The position numbers were made by a program, and so were the translations under genes. Below, piece after piece: positions 27,368-35,008 of a DNA stretch of 64,000 nt (positions within the stretch are counted from its first letter, which is position 1; every line of letters starts with the position of its first letter). Origin of the DNA: Candidatus Bathyarchaeota archaeon (lineage in GTDB: Archaea; Thermoproteota; Bathyarchaeia; Bathyarchaeales; Bathycorpusculaceae); contig JAOZIA010000024.1 of assembly GCA_026014585.1 (NCBI GenBank), positions 496,001 to 560,000 of the forward strand, given 5' to 3'. Under the pieces are notes generated by a model that saw only the letters and a list, made by a program, of their open reading frames with translations, did not search any database and was not told the origin of the DNA.

Positions 27368-28477
27368 TCATTCAACATTGATTGGGCCAAAGGGTCCATA
27401 ATTGGCAACCATTTGGTCGTAGAGCGGTGCACCGCATAGGAACGTGTAGATTTCATCTGCTTTCTCTTGTGGGTTTATATCTGAGAATTGATCGGGGTAG
27501 AGCACTGTGCCTACATAGTAAGTGTCTGCGAGGGCAACATCAAAGTTCAAAGCGTAGTTGTTGTAGCTGAGTACACCGTAGACTTTGCCGTCTTGGATGG
27601 CGTCAAGTTGACCGTACACATCCATGTGGTTATGTATGTCATCTAAGCATAAAGACAATCCAGCGTAATCAAGGAATATGACATCAGGGTTTAGGTCTGG
27701 CAACGCTTCAACGTCTACGTTTACTACCTGTGTAGAGTTGCTTGCCATCTCAAGAGTAATCACGTTTTTAGAGTTGGTTAAGGTGAATGGTGCATAAGAG
27801 GCGCTTGTTGAAGTGAATCCGTGAAGACCACGCGAGGAAAGCCCGCCAATGTACACTGATGGCTTGTCAGCATCAGATATACTTGATACTCGTACATCGA
27901 AATCATCAAGGATTCCCTGTACGTAGTTTATGACTTCAGTAGCTCGATCTTCTTTGTGTAGGATTTGGCCTATAAGGTTGAGGCCGTCGTAGAAATCTTG
28001 ACGATTCTCCTCAGTATCTAATCCACCGTAGGCAATGCCAATGACGGGTATTCCAATTTGGCTTTGGAGTGAATCAAGATTATCAATTGTTTGGTCGGTT
28101 ATGAAGACCACGTCTGGAGTTTGGGAAGCAATGAGTTCAGGGTCACCGCCGAATTGCGGACCAACAACAGTTATGTTTTGGTATTCAGGATGAGCCATCG
28201 CATAGGTACGACCAGTGTTTGTTAGTTCTGTTTGTTCAACTCCGCAAACAAGCTCACTTGCCTGCATGTAAGTAATCAAACGTAAACCGCCATAATTCAA
28301 CGCAATAACACGGTTAACATCAGTGGGAACAGTAACGGTGCGACCAGCCATATCAGTGACCTCCTGTGTTTCTGAAGAAGGCCCACCTGAGGATGAACCA
28401 AGATAATTTAAAGCCACAACAGCTGAAACAGCGAGTATAACAACGCAAATAATTGCATAAATTGCAGTTTTATTCAT
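27368..28477 (-). CDS. ABC substrate-binding protein (periplasmic-type, iron/cofactor)
   Basis: A 369-residue TroA-like binding protein with an N-terminal membrane anchor (about 4-25), a Ser/Gly-rich linker, and the opening strand TDMAGRTVTVPTDVNRVIALN typical of iron-siderophore/cobalamin receptors, then VVFITDQ and a helical backbone. ATG 28477 is preferred because GGGAGGTGAT lies 5 bases upstream; three codons further up is another possible start. The region after residue 200 (LSSRGLHGF) should form the ligand pocket. It follows the CooC-like gene by about 14 bases. Confidence 0.88.
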   Translation of the reverse strand: MNKTAIYAIICVVILAVSAVVALNYLGSSSGGPSSETQEVTDMAGRTVTVPTDVNRVIALNYGGLRLITYMQASELVCGVEQTELTNTGRTYAMAHPEYQNITVVGPQFGGDPELIASQTPDVVFITDQTIDNLDSLQSQIGIPVIGIAYGGLDTEENRQDFYDGLNLIGQILHKEDRATEVINYVQGILDDFDVRVSSISDADKPSVYIGGLSSRGLHGFTSTSASYAPFTLTNSKNVITLEMASNSTQVVNVDVEALPDLNPDVIFLDYAGLSLCLDDIHNHMDVYGQLDAIQDGKVYGVLSYNNYALNFDVALADTYYVGTVLYPDQFSDINPQEKADEIYTFLCGAPLYDQMVANYGPFGPINVE

Positions 28478-28491
28478 ACATATCACCTCCC

Positions 28492-29268
28492 TTAGTTAGG
28501 CTCCTTTTTTAAAACATTGAGAAGAAAACTTGTAATTTGGGCAATTTGGGGAAGCTCCAAGTCGAGAACTTCACCGTTTAAGCCCTTTTCTTGAATTGGA
28601 GTGTCAAAGGGAATAAACCCAATAACCTGTTGTTTACCTACTTTGGAAGCAATTTTTTCTGCCGTTGCCTCGTCAACTTTGTTGAGAATGAAATAGACGT
28701 TTTTGCCTGCCTCTTTTGCCATGTCCGTAATTTTCTTTGATAACTTTATGGACTCGTAGGAGGGGTCTAAGATGGCTAAGACCAAGTCGACTTCGCTTAC
28801 CATGCCTCTGCCTAAGTGTTCTACGCCTGCTTCAGTGTCAATTAGGGCGACATCTTTTGTGTCTAGTTGGAGGTGTTTTAGGAAATCGCGTGCGAGTCCA
28901 CCCATGGGGCATGCGCAGCCTTCGCCGTAGTGTTTGACTTTGCCTATTTGGAGCAGGTAGAGGTTGTCTTTTTTTGAGACGCAGTCGGTGGGTATGCCGT
29001 CTATTTGCAAGTTTTCGGTGAATAGAGCGGCTTTTTCACCGGTGCCTCGGGCGAGAAACATTTTTTCGAGTATGGCTTTTTTGCCGCCTATTTGGTCTAG
29101 TAGTTCTTTGGGGTCGTTTAGGCCTAGTTGGACGCTTAGTCCGTAGTTTGATTCATCGGTGTCTATGATTAGGATTTTGTAGCCTTGGGTTTTTAGGTTG
29201 TTTGCTATTAGGGTTGTTATTGTGCTTTTTCCGCTGCCGCCTTTTCCGCATATTAGGATTTTGGGCAT
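28492..29268 (-). CDS. CooC-like nickel-insertion/metal ATPase
   Basis: A 258-residue SIMIBI-class ATPase. The deviant Walker A GKGGSGKST is at 8-16, DTD near 36-38, a CxC pair (Cys118, Cys120 in GEGCACPMGG), and LIDTEAGVEHLGRG switch II. The CxC between P-loop and switch II is characteristic of CooC, the ATPase that loads nickel into carbon monoxide dehydrogenase. No CODH gene is in the window. As first gene of an operon with an iron/cofactor-type importer, it suggests nickel or corrinoid acquisition. AAGGTGA precedes the ATG. Confidence 0.85.
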   Translation of the reverse strand: MPKILICGKGGSGKSTITTLIANNLKTQGYKILIIDTDESNYGLSVQLGLNDPKELLDQIGGKKAILEKMFLARGTGEKAALFTENLQIDGIPTDCVSKKDNLYLLQIGKVKHYGEGCACPMGGLARDFLKHLQLDTKDVALIDTEAGVEHLGRGMVSEVDLVLAILDPSYESIKLSKKITDMAKEAGKNVYFILNKVDEATAEKIASKVGKQQVIGFIPFDTPIQEKGLNGEVLDLELPQIAQITSFLLNVLKKEPN

Positions 29269-29286
29269 TTGTTCACCTTTCTTTTG

Positions 29287-29350
29287 GTATTACTTTTTAG
29301 CAGTTAAGTAACACCTATTTTAGTGTTACTAGTGTTAAAAACAGTATTAC
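29287..29350. promoter_or_regulatory. Operator array over the CooC/ABC operon promoter
   Basis: The region upstream of the CooC-like gene contains the dyad AGTAACAC-N8-GTGTTACT (29307-29330), whose 8-bp centre reads TAAAATAG on the minus strand and would serve as TATA box. The flanks carry further GTRTTAC half-sites: 29287-29293, 29332-29337 (GTGTTA) and 29344-29350. A metal-responsive repressor of this operon is the natural guess; the regulator is not identified here. Confidence 0.55.
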
Positions 29351-29409
29351 CATATCAACCTGCAAAAAAGCGCTAAAAACCAAAGTAAAAGGGGCAAAAA
29401 CCCCTCAAC

Positions 29410-30168
29410 TCAAGAAACAGAACGCTTATGTTCCCTATAAATTAAAACGGCAACCCACAACATAGACAACGTCGCCACAAAAAACACAGGATACATAACG
29501 GCGTTAGAAACATCTGTGGATGTTAATCGCACCAAATCATAGAACACATAGATGCCAAAAGTCAAGAATATGCCGTAACCAAAGAAACGTTTCTTCTTAA
29601 CCGCCAACATCAACCCCAACGCAGCAATCACACCTTCTACCACGACAGCCACATACTGCAACGGCGCCACAACAGCCTCATAGTCTTCAACGTATAAGCC
29701 AGAACCTACAAGCAAAACTTCACCATTAAGCTCTACGCCTTTGATGAAGGTGTGTTTAACTGAGGGTGTGGTTTCTCCGGGTTTAGGCCACTGATAATCC
29801 ACCCAGCCCTCACCTGTTTCGCTTAGTGCAGCATTTATGAAAAGTTGCCCAATCGCCTTTCCCGTTACATCTAACAGTGAGGTCATGTTTTTGCCTTCCC
29901 CACTTATGTCTGGTGGATAAACAAGTCGAAGCCCATCGGTTTGCCATACAAAGATGTAGGTGTCACCTTGGAACCAGTGACTGCCCTCTACTCTGAACTG
30001 TGAGAAAGCGGTTTCGCCATCGGTTGAGATTAGGTCTGCTGCTTCTATTACGAGCGATTTTACTGCTTCTTTCTGGTTGGTCTGCTGAGTTTGATTAACA
30101 AAACCTGCGACAAGAACGCAAGCCAAAACTAAAACCAAAACTCCTAACACTAAACGATTCCGGTCCAT
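29410..30168 (-). CDS. Cache-domain membrane protein
   Basis: A 252-residue protein with an N-terminal helix (about 5-25), an extracellular domain (about 26-165) containing AADLISTDGETAFSQFR, FVWQTDGLRLVYPP and GEGWVDYQWPKPG, which match Cache sensor domains, then about four transmembrane helices and a basic tail. Cache domains bind small molecules outside the cell. There is no kinase or output domain, so it may act as a sensory input for another protein, or as a stand-alone receptor. Confidence 0.78.
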   Translation of the reverse strand: MDRNRLVLGVLVLVLACVLVAGFVNQTQQTNQKEAVKSLVIEAADLISTDGETAFSQFRVEGSHWFQGDTYIFVWQTDGLRLVYPPDISGEGKNMTSLLDVTGKAIGQLFINAALSETGEGWVDYQWPKPGETTPSVKHTFIKGVELNGEVLLVGSGLYVEDYEAVVAPLQYVAVVVEGVIAALGLMLAVKKKRFFGYGIFLTFGIYVFYDLVRLTSTDVSNAVMYPVFFVATLSMLWVAVLIYREHKRSVS

Positions 30169-30406
30169 TTCAAGTGTCCCTTTAACAGTTTAGCGCAATC
30201 ACGCCTAATATCATTAACTACAGCAAGTCTTGACAGACGAGAAGGATTATGAACCACGAAGGTGACGTTGGAGCCTATATAGATTATGCTTCTTTCGGTT
30301 TTTGTGTGAAGAAAATTTTTAATTATCTTGCTTGCTTTGCTCTTTTTAACATGATGTTAGCGGTAACATGTGAAGAGATAGGGCTCTTTTTCTTGCAGGG
30401 GAGCTT

Positions 30407-31753
30407 TTGAAGTTGCACGCAAGTTTTTTTAAAAGTGACCATAGACCCATGTGGGTTAGCGCTGTACTCCCCTTCAACATCGCGTTAGGTCCCGTTTCAA
30501 CACTGGTGCAACTGCTGATTTTAAACCTCAACGGCACAGTCGTGGAAGTCGGCTTAGCAATCACCCTCTTTAATGCGGTGAGCATTCCAGCTGCCCTATT
30601 TTGGGGGTTTGTTGTGGACCGTTTCCATCGACGAAAACTCTTGGTAATGTGTAGTTTTCTGGTAACGCCTCTGCTTTTGCTGTTATTTCTGTTTGCAAGC
30701 ACAACGTATTGGGTTTCTGTTTTGTATGCTTTGTTCTCTATTGCCATAATGGCTTCAACTACACCTCTTAACTTGCTGGTTATGGAAACCGAAAAAAAAC
30801 CCAAGTGGGCATCTGCCTTTGCCGCATTTTCAATGATGTCTAGCATTGGACAAACTTTGGGGTTACTTTTGGGGATGATATGGTCATTTTGTATTCCCAT
30901 AGAGTACCTTGTTATTCCTTTAGCGGTTTCCTCGCTGGTTTCCACAGGGCTATCAGCGGTTCTAATTAAGGAGCCCCCAATGGTGTTTGAGAGACAAATG
31001 ATGGTTATGGACAAACACAGCTTCTTCCACCGCCTCCACCACCTACCATACTTATTCCTAAAAATACCAAGCGCACACGATTTTAAACGCATTTTCAGAA
31101 AAATGCCCCGTGGATTACTGCGATACACCAACTTGCTGTATCTTGCGATTTTTGGGTTTTTCCTCTCCTCAGGCATCTTTAACACTGCCCTGGTTCCAGC
31201 CCTAAAAATTAACGGCGTATCGAGCTTGCTGGTTTTCTCAGTTATGATGGGCGGCATGATTGTGCAGATAATTTCCTTCAGGTATGCAGGAGCCTACACG
31301 GAACATAAGTCGCCAGTAAAAAGCGCCATTGTAGGCATGGGGTTGCGAGCTGTTGCATTGGGCTTAACGGGTGTTTTTGTTTACTTTTTAGCTGGGGCTT
31401 GGCTGGTAATTCCTGCTTTGGTCATGTACGCGCTTGCTGCAGGAGTTGCCTACGCAATTTACTACACCGCCTCAAACACCATGATTTTCAATTCTCTTAG
31501 CCCCCGACGTAACGGTTCAGCCCTTGGCGTATACAGCGCATTAGCGGGCGCCGCAACAATGCTGGGTTCGTTTGCGTCAGGGTTTTTGTCCTTCTACTTG
31601 GGTTTTCATGTGACATTTATCGTTTCAGCCGCAGTCTTGGTGGTGTCGGCTTTGCTGCTATATTTGACAGAAAACTCAAAGGTAAGCATCAACCTATCAA
31701 CCCACGAACTATTCAACCACCACAAAAACGACGATTGTCAAAAGCAAGGATAA
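30407..31753 (+). CDS. Major facilitator superfamily transporter
   Basis: A 448-residue protein with about 12 hydrophobic helices and the MFS loop motif WGFVVDRFHRRKL between helices 2 and 3 (G-x3-D-R-x2-R-R-K). The central cytoplasmic loop is long, basic and His-rich (HRLHHLPYL). The family exports or imports sugars, drugs or ions; the substrate is unknown. It begins at a TTG with GGGGAG upstream. The neighbours are not obviously related in function. Confidence 0.88.
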   Translation: MKLHASFFKSDHRPMWVSAVLPFNIALGPVSTLVQLLILNLNGTVVEVGLAITLFNAVSIPAALFWGFVVDRFHRRKLLVMCSFLVTPLLLLLFLFASTTYWVSVLYALFSIAIMASTTPLNLLVMETEKKPKWASAFAAFSMMSSIGQTLGLLLGMIWSFCIPIEYLVIPLAVSSLVSTGLSAVLIKEPPMVFERQMMVMDKHSFFHRLHHLPYLFLKIPSAHDFKRIFRKMPRGLLRYTNLLYLAIFGFFLSSGIFNTALVPALKINGVSSLLVFSVMMGGMIVQIISFRYAGAYTEHKSPVKSAIVGMGLRAVALGLTGVFVYFLAGAWLVIPALVMYALAAGVAYAIYYTASNTMIFNSLSPRRNGSALGVYSALAGAATMLGSFASGFLSFYLGFHVTFIVSAAVLVVSALLLYLTENSKVSINLSTHELFNHHKNDDCQKQG

Positions 31754-31798
31754 ACGGTGGACGAGAAAAATTTGAATCCTTGACCTGCCGGATTGTTG

Positions 31799-32275
31799 TT
31801 AATTAGCATTTAGTTTTAGTGCCCAATCAGCGACAAGTCTGCCCAACGCCTTACAGTGTGTAATTCCTTCTTGATTGGGGTTTCCTGTTAGGGCAACACC
31901 ATAATGCATATCGTCTGCTCTGCCAGGGATGACCATACCGTGAATAAACATTGCTATTATCATTGAAAGTAGTGTTGTTTCTCCACCAGACGCAACGCCT
32001 GCTGAATTGGTAAATACACCACCAATTTTTCCAGCGAGTTCTTGCCATACTTCGCTTTTATCGATGAATGCTTTCATGTTCGCAGACATTAGCCCGTAAT
32101 GTGTTGGAGCACCAAGTATAACGCCATCGGCATCAAGTAAGTCATTCTTTGTTGATTGAGTAACATTTTTAACAATAACTTCCACTCCAACTTCTCGTGC
32201 ACCTTCAGCAACTGCATGCGCCATTGTTTGTGTATTTCCTGTCTGTGAATCATAAATAATTATGACTTTTACCAA
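31799..32275 (-). CDS. WrbA-like flavodoxin / NAD(P)H:quinone oxidoreductase
   Basis: A 158-residue flavodoxin-fold protein with the FMN loop YDSQTGNTQTMA at the N-terminus, GAPTHYGLMSANMKAFID and a GVFTNSAGVASGGETTL segment typical of WrbA and related NADPH:quinone oxidoreductases. The TTG at 32275 is chosen because AGGAG lies 9 bases upstream; the frame runs 26 codons further up without a ribosome site. It probably protects against oxidative or quinone stress. Confidence 0.85.
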   Translation of the reverse strand: MVKVIIIYDSQTGNTQTMAHAVAEGAREVGVEVIVKNVTQSTKNDLLDADGVILGAPTHYGLMSANMKAFIDKSEVWQELAGKIGGVFTNSAGVASGGETTLLSMIIAMFIHGMVIPGRADDMHYGVALTGNPNQEGITHCKALGRLVADWALKLNAN

Positions 32276-32391
32276 CTTTCTTATCTCCTGTGTAACACTT
32301 TTGTCAGATAATGCTTTTAAAAATTGTTTCAATGAACCAATAAATTCTGGCACCCAAAAAATGTTTACGTCCTATGAAAAAGTTAACTGAA

Positions 32392-32498
32392 TGGCGGGCG
32401 GGGAGGGATTTGAACCCTCGACCCCCAACTTAGGAGGCTGGTGCTCTCTGCGGCGCAAAACCAAAGGATTCTGCGAATCCGTACTGAGCTACTCGCCC
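32392..32498 (-). tRNA. tRNA-Arg(CCT) with a 29-nt intron in the D-loop
   Basis: On the minus strand the gene begins GGGCGAG and ends with CCCGCCC, G discriminator and encoded CCA. The T-arm is GAGGG-TTCAAAT-CCCTC and the anticodon arm is CCAGC-CTCCTAA-GTTGG, anticodon CCT. The D-loop is too long by 29 bases. Removing 32448-32476 leaves AGTACGGATA between GCTC and GAGC, a standard archaeal D-loop. The ends fit a relaxed bulge-helix-bulge (bulges ATT and AGA, outer helix CGCA/TGCG; the 4-bp central helix has one A-C mismatch). One acceptor pair (A6-C67) is also mismatched. Confidence 0.85.
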
Positions 32499-32681
32499 AC
32501 ACCAAATAGCATAGCTAAACATAACTTAGATAAACAAAAACCTATCGACAACCAACAAAAAGAAAAACCACACTCTCAGGTAGCGAGTACACCCTCCTCG
32601 CACACAATGACTCTTCTTTTGCACAACAAACAAAAAAAGACGATGTGCTAACTAACAAATAATTTGGGTATTACCCAAAAT

Positions 32682-33182
32682 CTATTGTGACCCTTGAACA
32701 GTCTCTTCGGGCAAATTATTGTTTGATTTCTTTTCCCTTAATTCAACAAATAATAAGGCTGTCAAGGCTGGGAAGAAATACCAAAGACCATATACTGAAG
32801 AACCCCAAATTTGGAGGAGATGATATTCAAGAGCCACAAGGGTTGAGCCTAAATGACTACCAAAAACGACAAAATAAAATACGGAGTCGCACATATACAG
32901 GATTGAAGAACCTAGAAAAACTCCTGTGAACAATGCTAAAGTTGTTGGTTTCATAACAATGATTTTTGCTCGTTTTGATAGAAAATAAAAAACACTGAAA
33001 GATACTGCAAGCCCAAATAAGATTAACAACCGGTTAATTAATGAGGAAATTGTCGAAAACTCGGCAGTTTCAATATTGCTAAAGAACACGGAAAGGGTTA
33101 CTATCCTAACGACCATGGATAGAAGCGTCAATCCTAATGATAACGCAAAAGCAACGATAAAAGTTAACTGATATTTTTTCAC
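32682..33182 (-). CDS. Four-helix membrane protein, function unknown
   Basis: A 166-residue integral membrane protein with hydrophobic segments at about 5-30, 48-66, 80-105 and 130-152 and a polar C-terminal tail (LREKKSNNNLPEETVQ). There are no recognisable catalytic motifs or domain signatures. It stands alone between tRNA-Arg and a SRPBCC gene on the opposite strand. An unassigned archaeal membrane protein. Confidence 0.55.
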   Translation of the reverse strand: MKKYQLTFIVAFALSLGLTLLSMVVRIVTLSVFFSNIETAEFSTISSLINRLLILFGLAVSFSVFYFLSKRAKIIVMKPTTLALFTGVFLGSSILYMCDSVFYFVVFGSHLGSTLVALEYHLLQIWGSSVYGLWYFFPALTALLFVELREKKSNNNLPEETVQGSQ

Positions 33183-33409
33183 TAACCTTTACCTCAAGTG
33201 GTAATTTGATTTGTTAATGGTAATAAGATTTGCCTAAGTTTCGCTTCAGCTATCGCTTCTCAAAACCAAGAAAAGTCCCTGTTAAAGCAAAAAAGACAAA
33301 GAAAGCCTGTTTAAGCAGATATTTTGAAAATGCTGAGTTGACATAAATTTTTTAAGTCCAATTGAGCTCCTTTCAACTTGGTTTTTTTGAACTTAAAGAG
33401 GTGATACTT

Positions 33410-33868
33410 GTGGGAACATTATCAAAAAGCATTGAAATTGAACGACCAGCCGAAGATGTTTTCAGGTTTGTAAATGATTTTGATAAGATGAATGCTGCTC
33501 ATTCTGGCTATACTGAGGCTCATTATACTTCAAAAGGACCTGTGGGTGTTGGGTCAACTGCTCATTTTGTTGGAACACATGGAGGCTCTAATATGGAGTG
33601 GGATATGCGTTTAACTGATTTTGAGGAAAACAAAAAAGTTAGATGGCACACCGACAAACCCAGCAAAATGACAAACACTCTGCTTCTAGAACCAACCAGT
33701 AAAGGAACGATACTAACGCATATTGTCGAATACGAACTTCCATATTCCTACTTAGGCAGAATAATTGACAAATTAAAAGTAAGAAAAGACGTAGAGAAAG
33801 AAATGGACTCTTGGCTAGAAAACGCAAAAAACATAATTGAAGAAAAGAACGTAGAAATTCCGGCTTAG
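33410..33868 (+). CDS. SRPBCC (START-like) ligand-binding protein
   Basis: A 152-residue helix-grip protein of the polyketide cyclase/SRPBCC type. It opens with LSKSIEIERPAEDVFRFVND, has strands VGVGSTAHFVGTH and KKVRWHTDKPSKM, and ends with the long C-terminal helix VRKDVEKEMDSWLENAKNIIEEK. Such proteins bind hydrophobic ligands. The GTG at 33410 is chosen because GAGGTGA lies just upstream and a TATA-like ATAAATTTTT lies near 33347; the sixteen codons before it have no ribosome site. Confidence 0.8.
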   Translation: MGTLSKSIEIERPAEDVFRFVNDFDKMNAAHSGYTEAHYTSKGPVGVGSTAHFVGTHGGSNMEWDMRLTDFEENKKVRWHTDKPSKMTNTLLLEPTSKGTILTHIVEYELPYSYLGRIIDKLKVRKDVEKEMDSWLENAKNIIEEKNVEIPA

Positions 33869-33935
33869 AACGATTGAAACTTAATCAGGTGCACATTCAG
33901 CTAATTTTGCCTCAGACACCGAGTTATCTGTGATG

Positions 33936-34307
33936 CTATGGTTGATAGGTTTCGTAGTTGTCTATTTCTTTCACAACCTCAACATTCATACCAGCACGTT
34001 GCAGACTATCAGTTATTTTGTGGACGTAGGCGCCGTGTGTACCCAATGAAAGCCCCATAATCCCCGATGACCCCGCACTGGAAATAATCTCTAAGCTCGT
34101 TTGGGCAGCGCCTGCTTCTTTAAGAATCATCAGCACCGCGGCGGTACCGTTTACTCTAAAAAAATAGGATTCCCCAAAAACCACTGCAACTCTGCCTTCT
34201 GATGTAGTCCAAGCTTGGGTGTGGATGCCACCAAAATATTTGCCTAGGTAATCAAAAAGCTGCTCAAAACTGTATGACACATTACATAGCATATAGTGTG
34301 AGGTCAA
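33936..34307 (-). CDS. Conserved-looking soluble protein, function unknown
   Basis: A 123-residue protein with alternating strands and helices: VSYSFEQLFDYLGKY, RVAVVFGESYFFRVNGTAAVLMILKE, and a Gly-rich stretch SSAGSSGIMGLSLGTHGAYV. It is probably a small alpha/beta fold. I do not recognise the family. It starts at a TTG, with a possible ATG six codons in. It reads away from the 54-bp repeats at 34369-34476, with which it may share a promoter region. Confidence 0.5.
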   Translation of the reverse strand: MTSHYMLCNVSYSFEQLFDYLGKYFGGIHTQAWTTSEGRVAVVFGESYFFRVNGTAAVLMILKEAGAAQTSLEIISSAGSSGIMGLSLGTHGAYVHKITDSLQRAGMNVEVVKEIDNYETYQP

Positions 34308-34368
34308 TTAGTTCACCAGGTAGGTTTGGGTTGCGTTTTATTTAAGATGAGCGCTGACCTATTTGCCG

Positions 34369-34476
34369 TCTATTTGGAGCCTAATAGCCAACCTATGCAG
34401 AAACGATAGAGAGAGGTCAAAGTCTATTTGGAGCCTATTAGAAAGTCAATGCAGAAACCATAGAGGGGTCTAAAAA
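34369..34476 (+). repeat. Tandem 54-bp imperfect direct repeat (two copies)
   Basis: Copies occupy 34369-34422 and 34423-34476. Both begin TCTATTTGGAGCCTA and share ATGCAGAAAC and ATAGAG; about 39 of 54 positions agree. In each copy TCTAT can pair with ATAGA, so each unit may fold as its own stem-loop. A TATA-like TTTATTTAAG near 34337 predicts transcription from about 34363 through both copies into the small ORF at 34498, which makes this a candidate structured leader. Confidence 0.6.
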
Positions 34477-34497
34477 GCCCTAAGAGGGGAGGTTTGT

Positions 34498-34605
34498 ATG
34501 ATGGATTTTCGAGCCAAACCAACAGGGTTTTTCATGGGAATTGCAGTACCCATTGATTTCTGCTGCAAACCAAAAAAATTATGTTCCCCTAAACAAAACC
34601 CTTAA
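34498..34605 (+). CDS. 35-residue Cys-containing ORF behind the tandem-repeat leader
   Basis: An ORF of 35 codons with GGGGAGG ending 5 bases before the ATG (34498; a second ATG follows at once). The product has KPTGFFMGIAVPIDFCCKPK, then KLC, and a short SPKQNP end: hydrophobic middle, three cysteines near the C-terminus, four Lys. The ribosome site is one of the best in the window. It could be a genuine small protein, a modified peptide, or a leader peptide; no homologue can be named. It ends 34 bases before tRNA-Leu. Confidence 0.45.
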   Translation: MMDFRAKPTGFFMGIAVPIDFCCKPKKLCSPKQNP

Positions 34606-34638
34606 ACAAGACCAACGCACAAAAGAATAGCGCGAGGT

Positions 34639-34762
34639 GGCGGGGTATCCGAGCCAGGTCTAAATGGGCGGCCAGATACAACATTTGCCCCTAAGATATG
34701 GAGGAGGACTTAAGATCCTCTGGCGCAGGCCTTCGTGGGTTCAAGTCCCACCCCCGCCACCA
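34639..34762 (+). tRNA. tRNA-Leu(TAA) with a 36-nt intron in the D-loop
   Basis: Acceptor GGCGGGG pairs perfectly with CCCCGCC, A discriminator, encoded CCA. The anticodon arm is GAGGA-CTTAAGA-TCCTC (anticodon TAA), there is a long variable arm, and the T-arm is GTGGG-TTCAAGT-CCCAC. Removing 34664-34699 leaves GGTCTAA-GGA, the usual Leu D-loop. The ends fit a bulge-helix-bulge: central helix GTCT/AGAT (one G-U), bulges AAA and ATG each cut after the second base, and outer helix TGGG/CCTA. A TATA-like CCTTAAAC lies about 35 bases upstream. Confidence 0.9.
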
Positions 34763-34765
34763 CCA

Positions 34766-34809
34766 AAAAATACTGGGGTTCATCCCTGGCGAACCCTTAC
34801 AGTATTTTT
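34766..34809 (+). terminator. Strong hairpin downstream of tRNA-Leu
   Basis: A 10-bp stem AAAAATACTG/CAGTATTTTT is extended inward by GGGTTC/GAACCC, with a 9-base loop and a 3-base bulge, starting 3 bases after the encoded CCA and ending in a T run. It may terminate or protect the tRNA transcript. Its 3' half is repeated imperfectly at 38506-38534. Confidence 0.5.
34779..34807 (+). repeat. 29-bp imperfect direct repeat, left copy
   Basis: This stretch (TTCAT ... GAACCCT ... ACAGTATTT) matches 38506-38534 at 25 of 29 positions, same orientation. The copies bracket the B12-type radical SAM gene and the two beta-helix genes, beginning 17 bases after tRNA-Leu. No integrase or transposase is seen between them. 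Confidence 0.5.
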
Positions 34810-35008
34810 GAAACCTTTTTACATATAGAAAAGATAAGTTCTGTGGGGGTAGATCTACTCCCTGTAGCAAAATAAAATTCTCAACTTTTATTTTTTGCTA
34901 AGACGCCTGCATTATTTTTCCGAAAGGTTCAACACAAATAAGCGGAATAGTGCGATTGATTTTTATGTGTTGGTGCCCAGTTGCCCGAGTTAACTTTGGC
35001 GTTTCCTG

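Noticed and set aside
30265-30300. TTGGAGCCTA also present here, as in the 54-bp repeats
   Set aside because: Only ten bases match and the rest of the unit is not present; chance is the simpler explanation.
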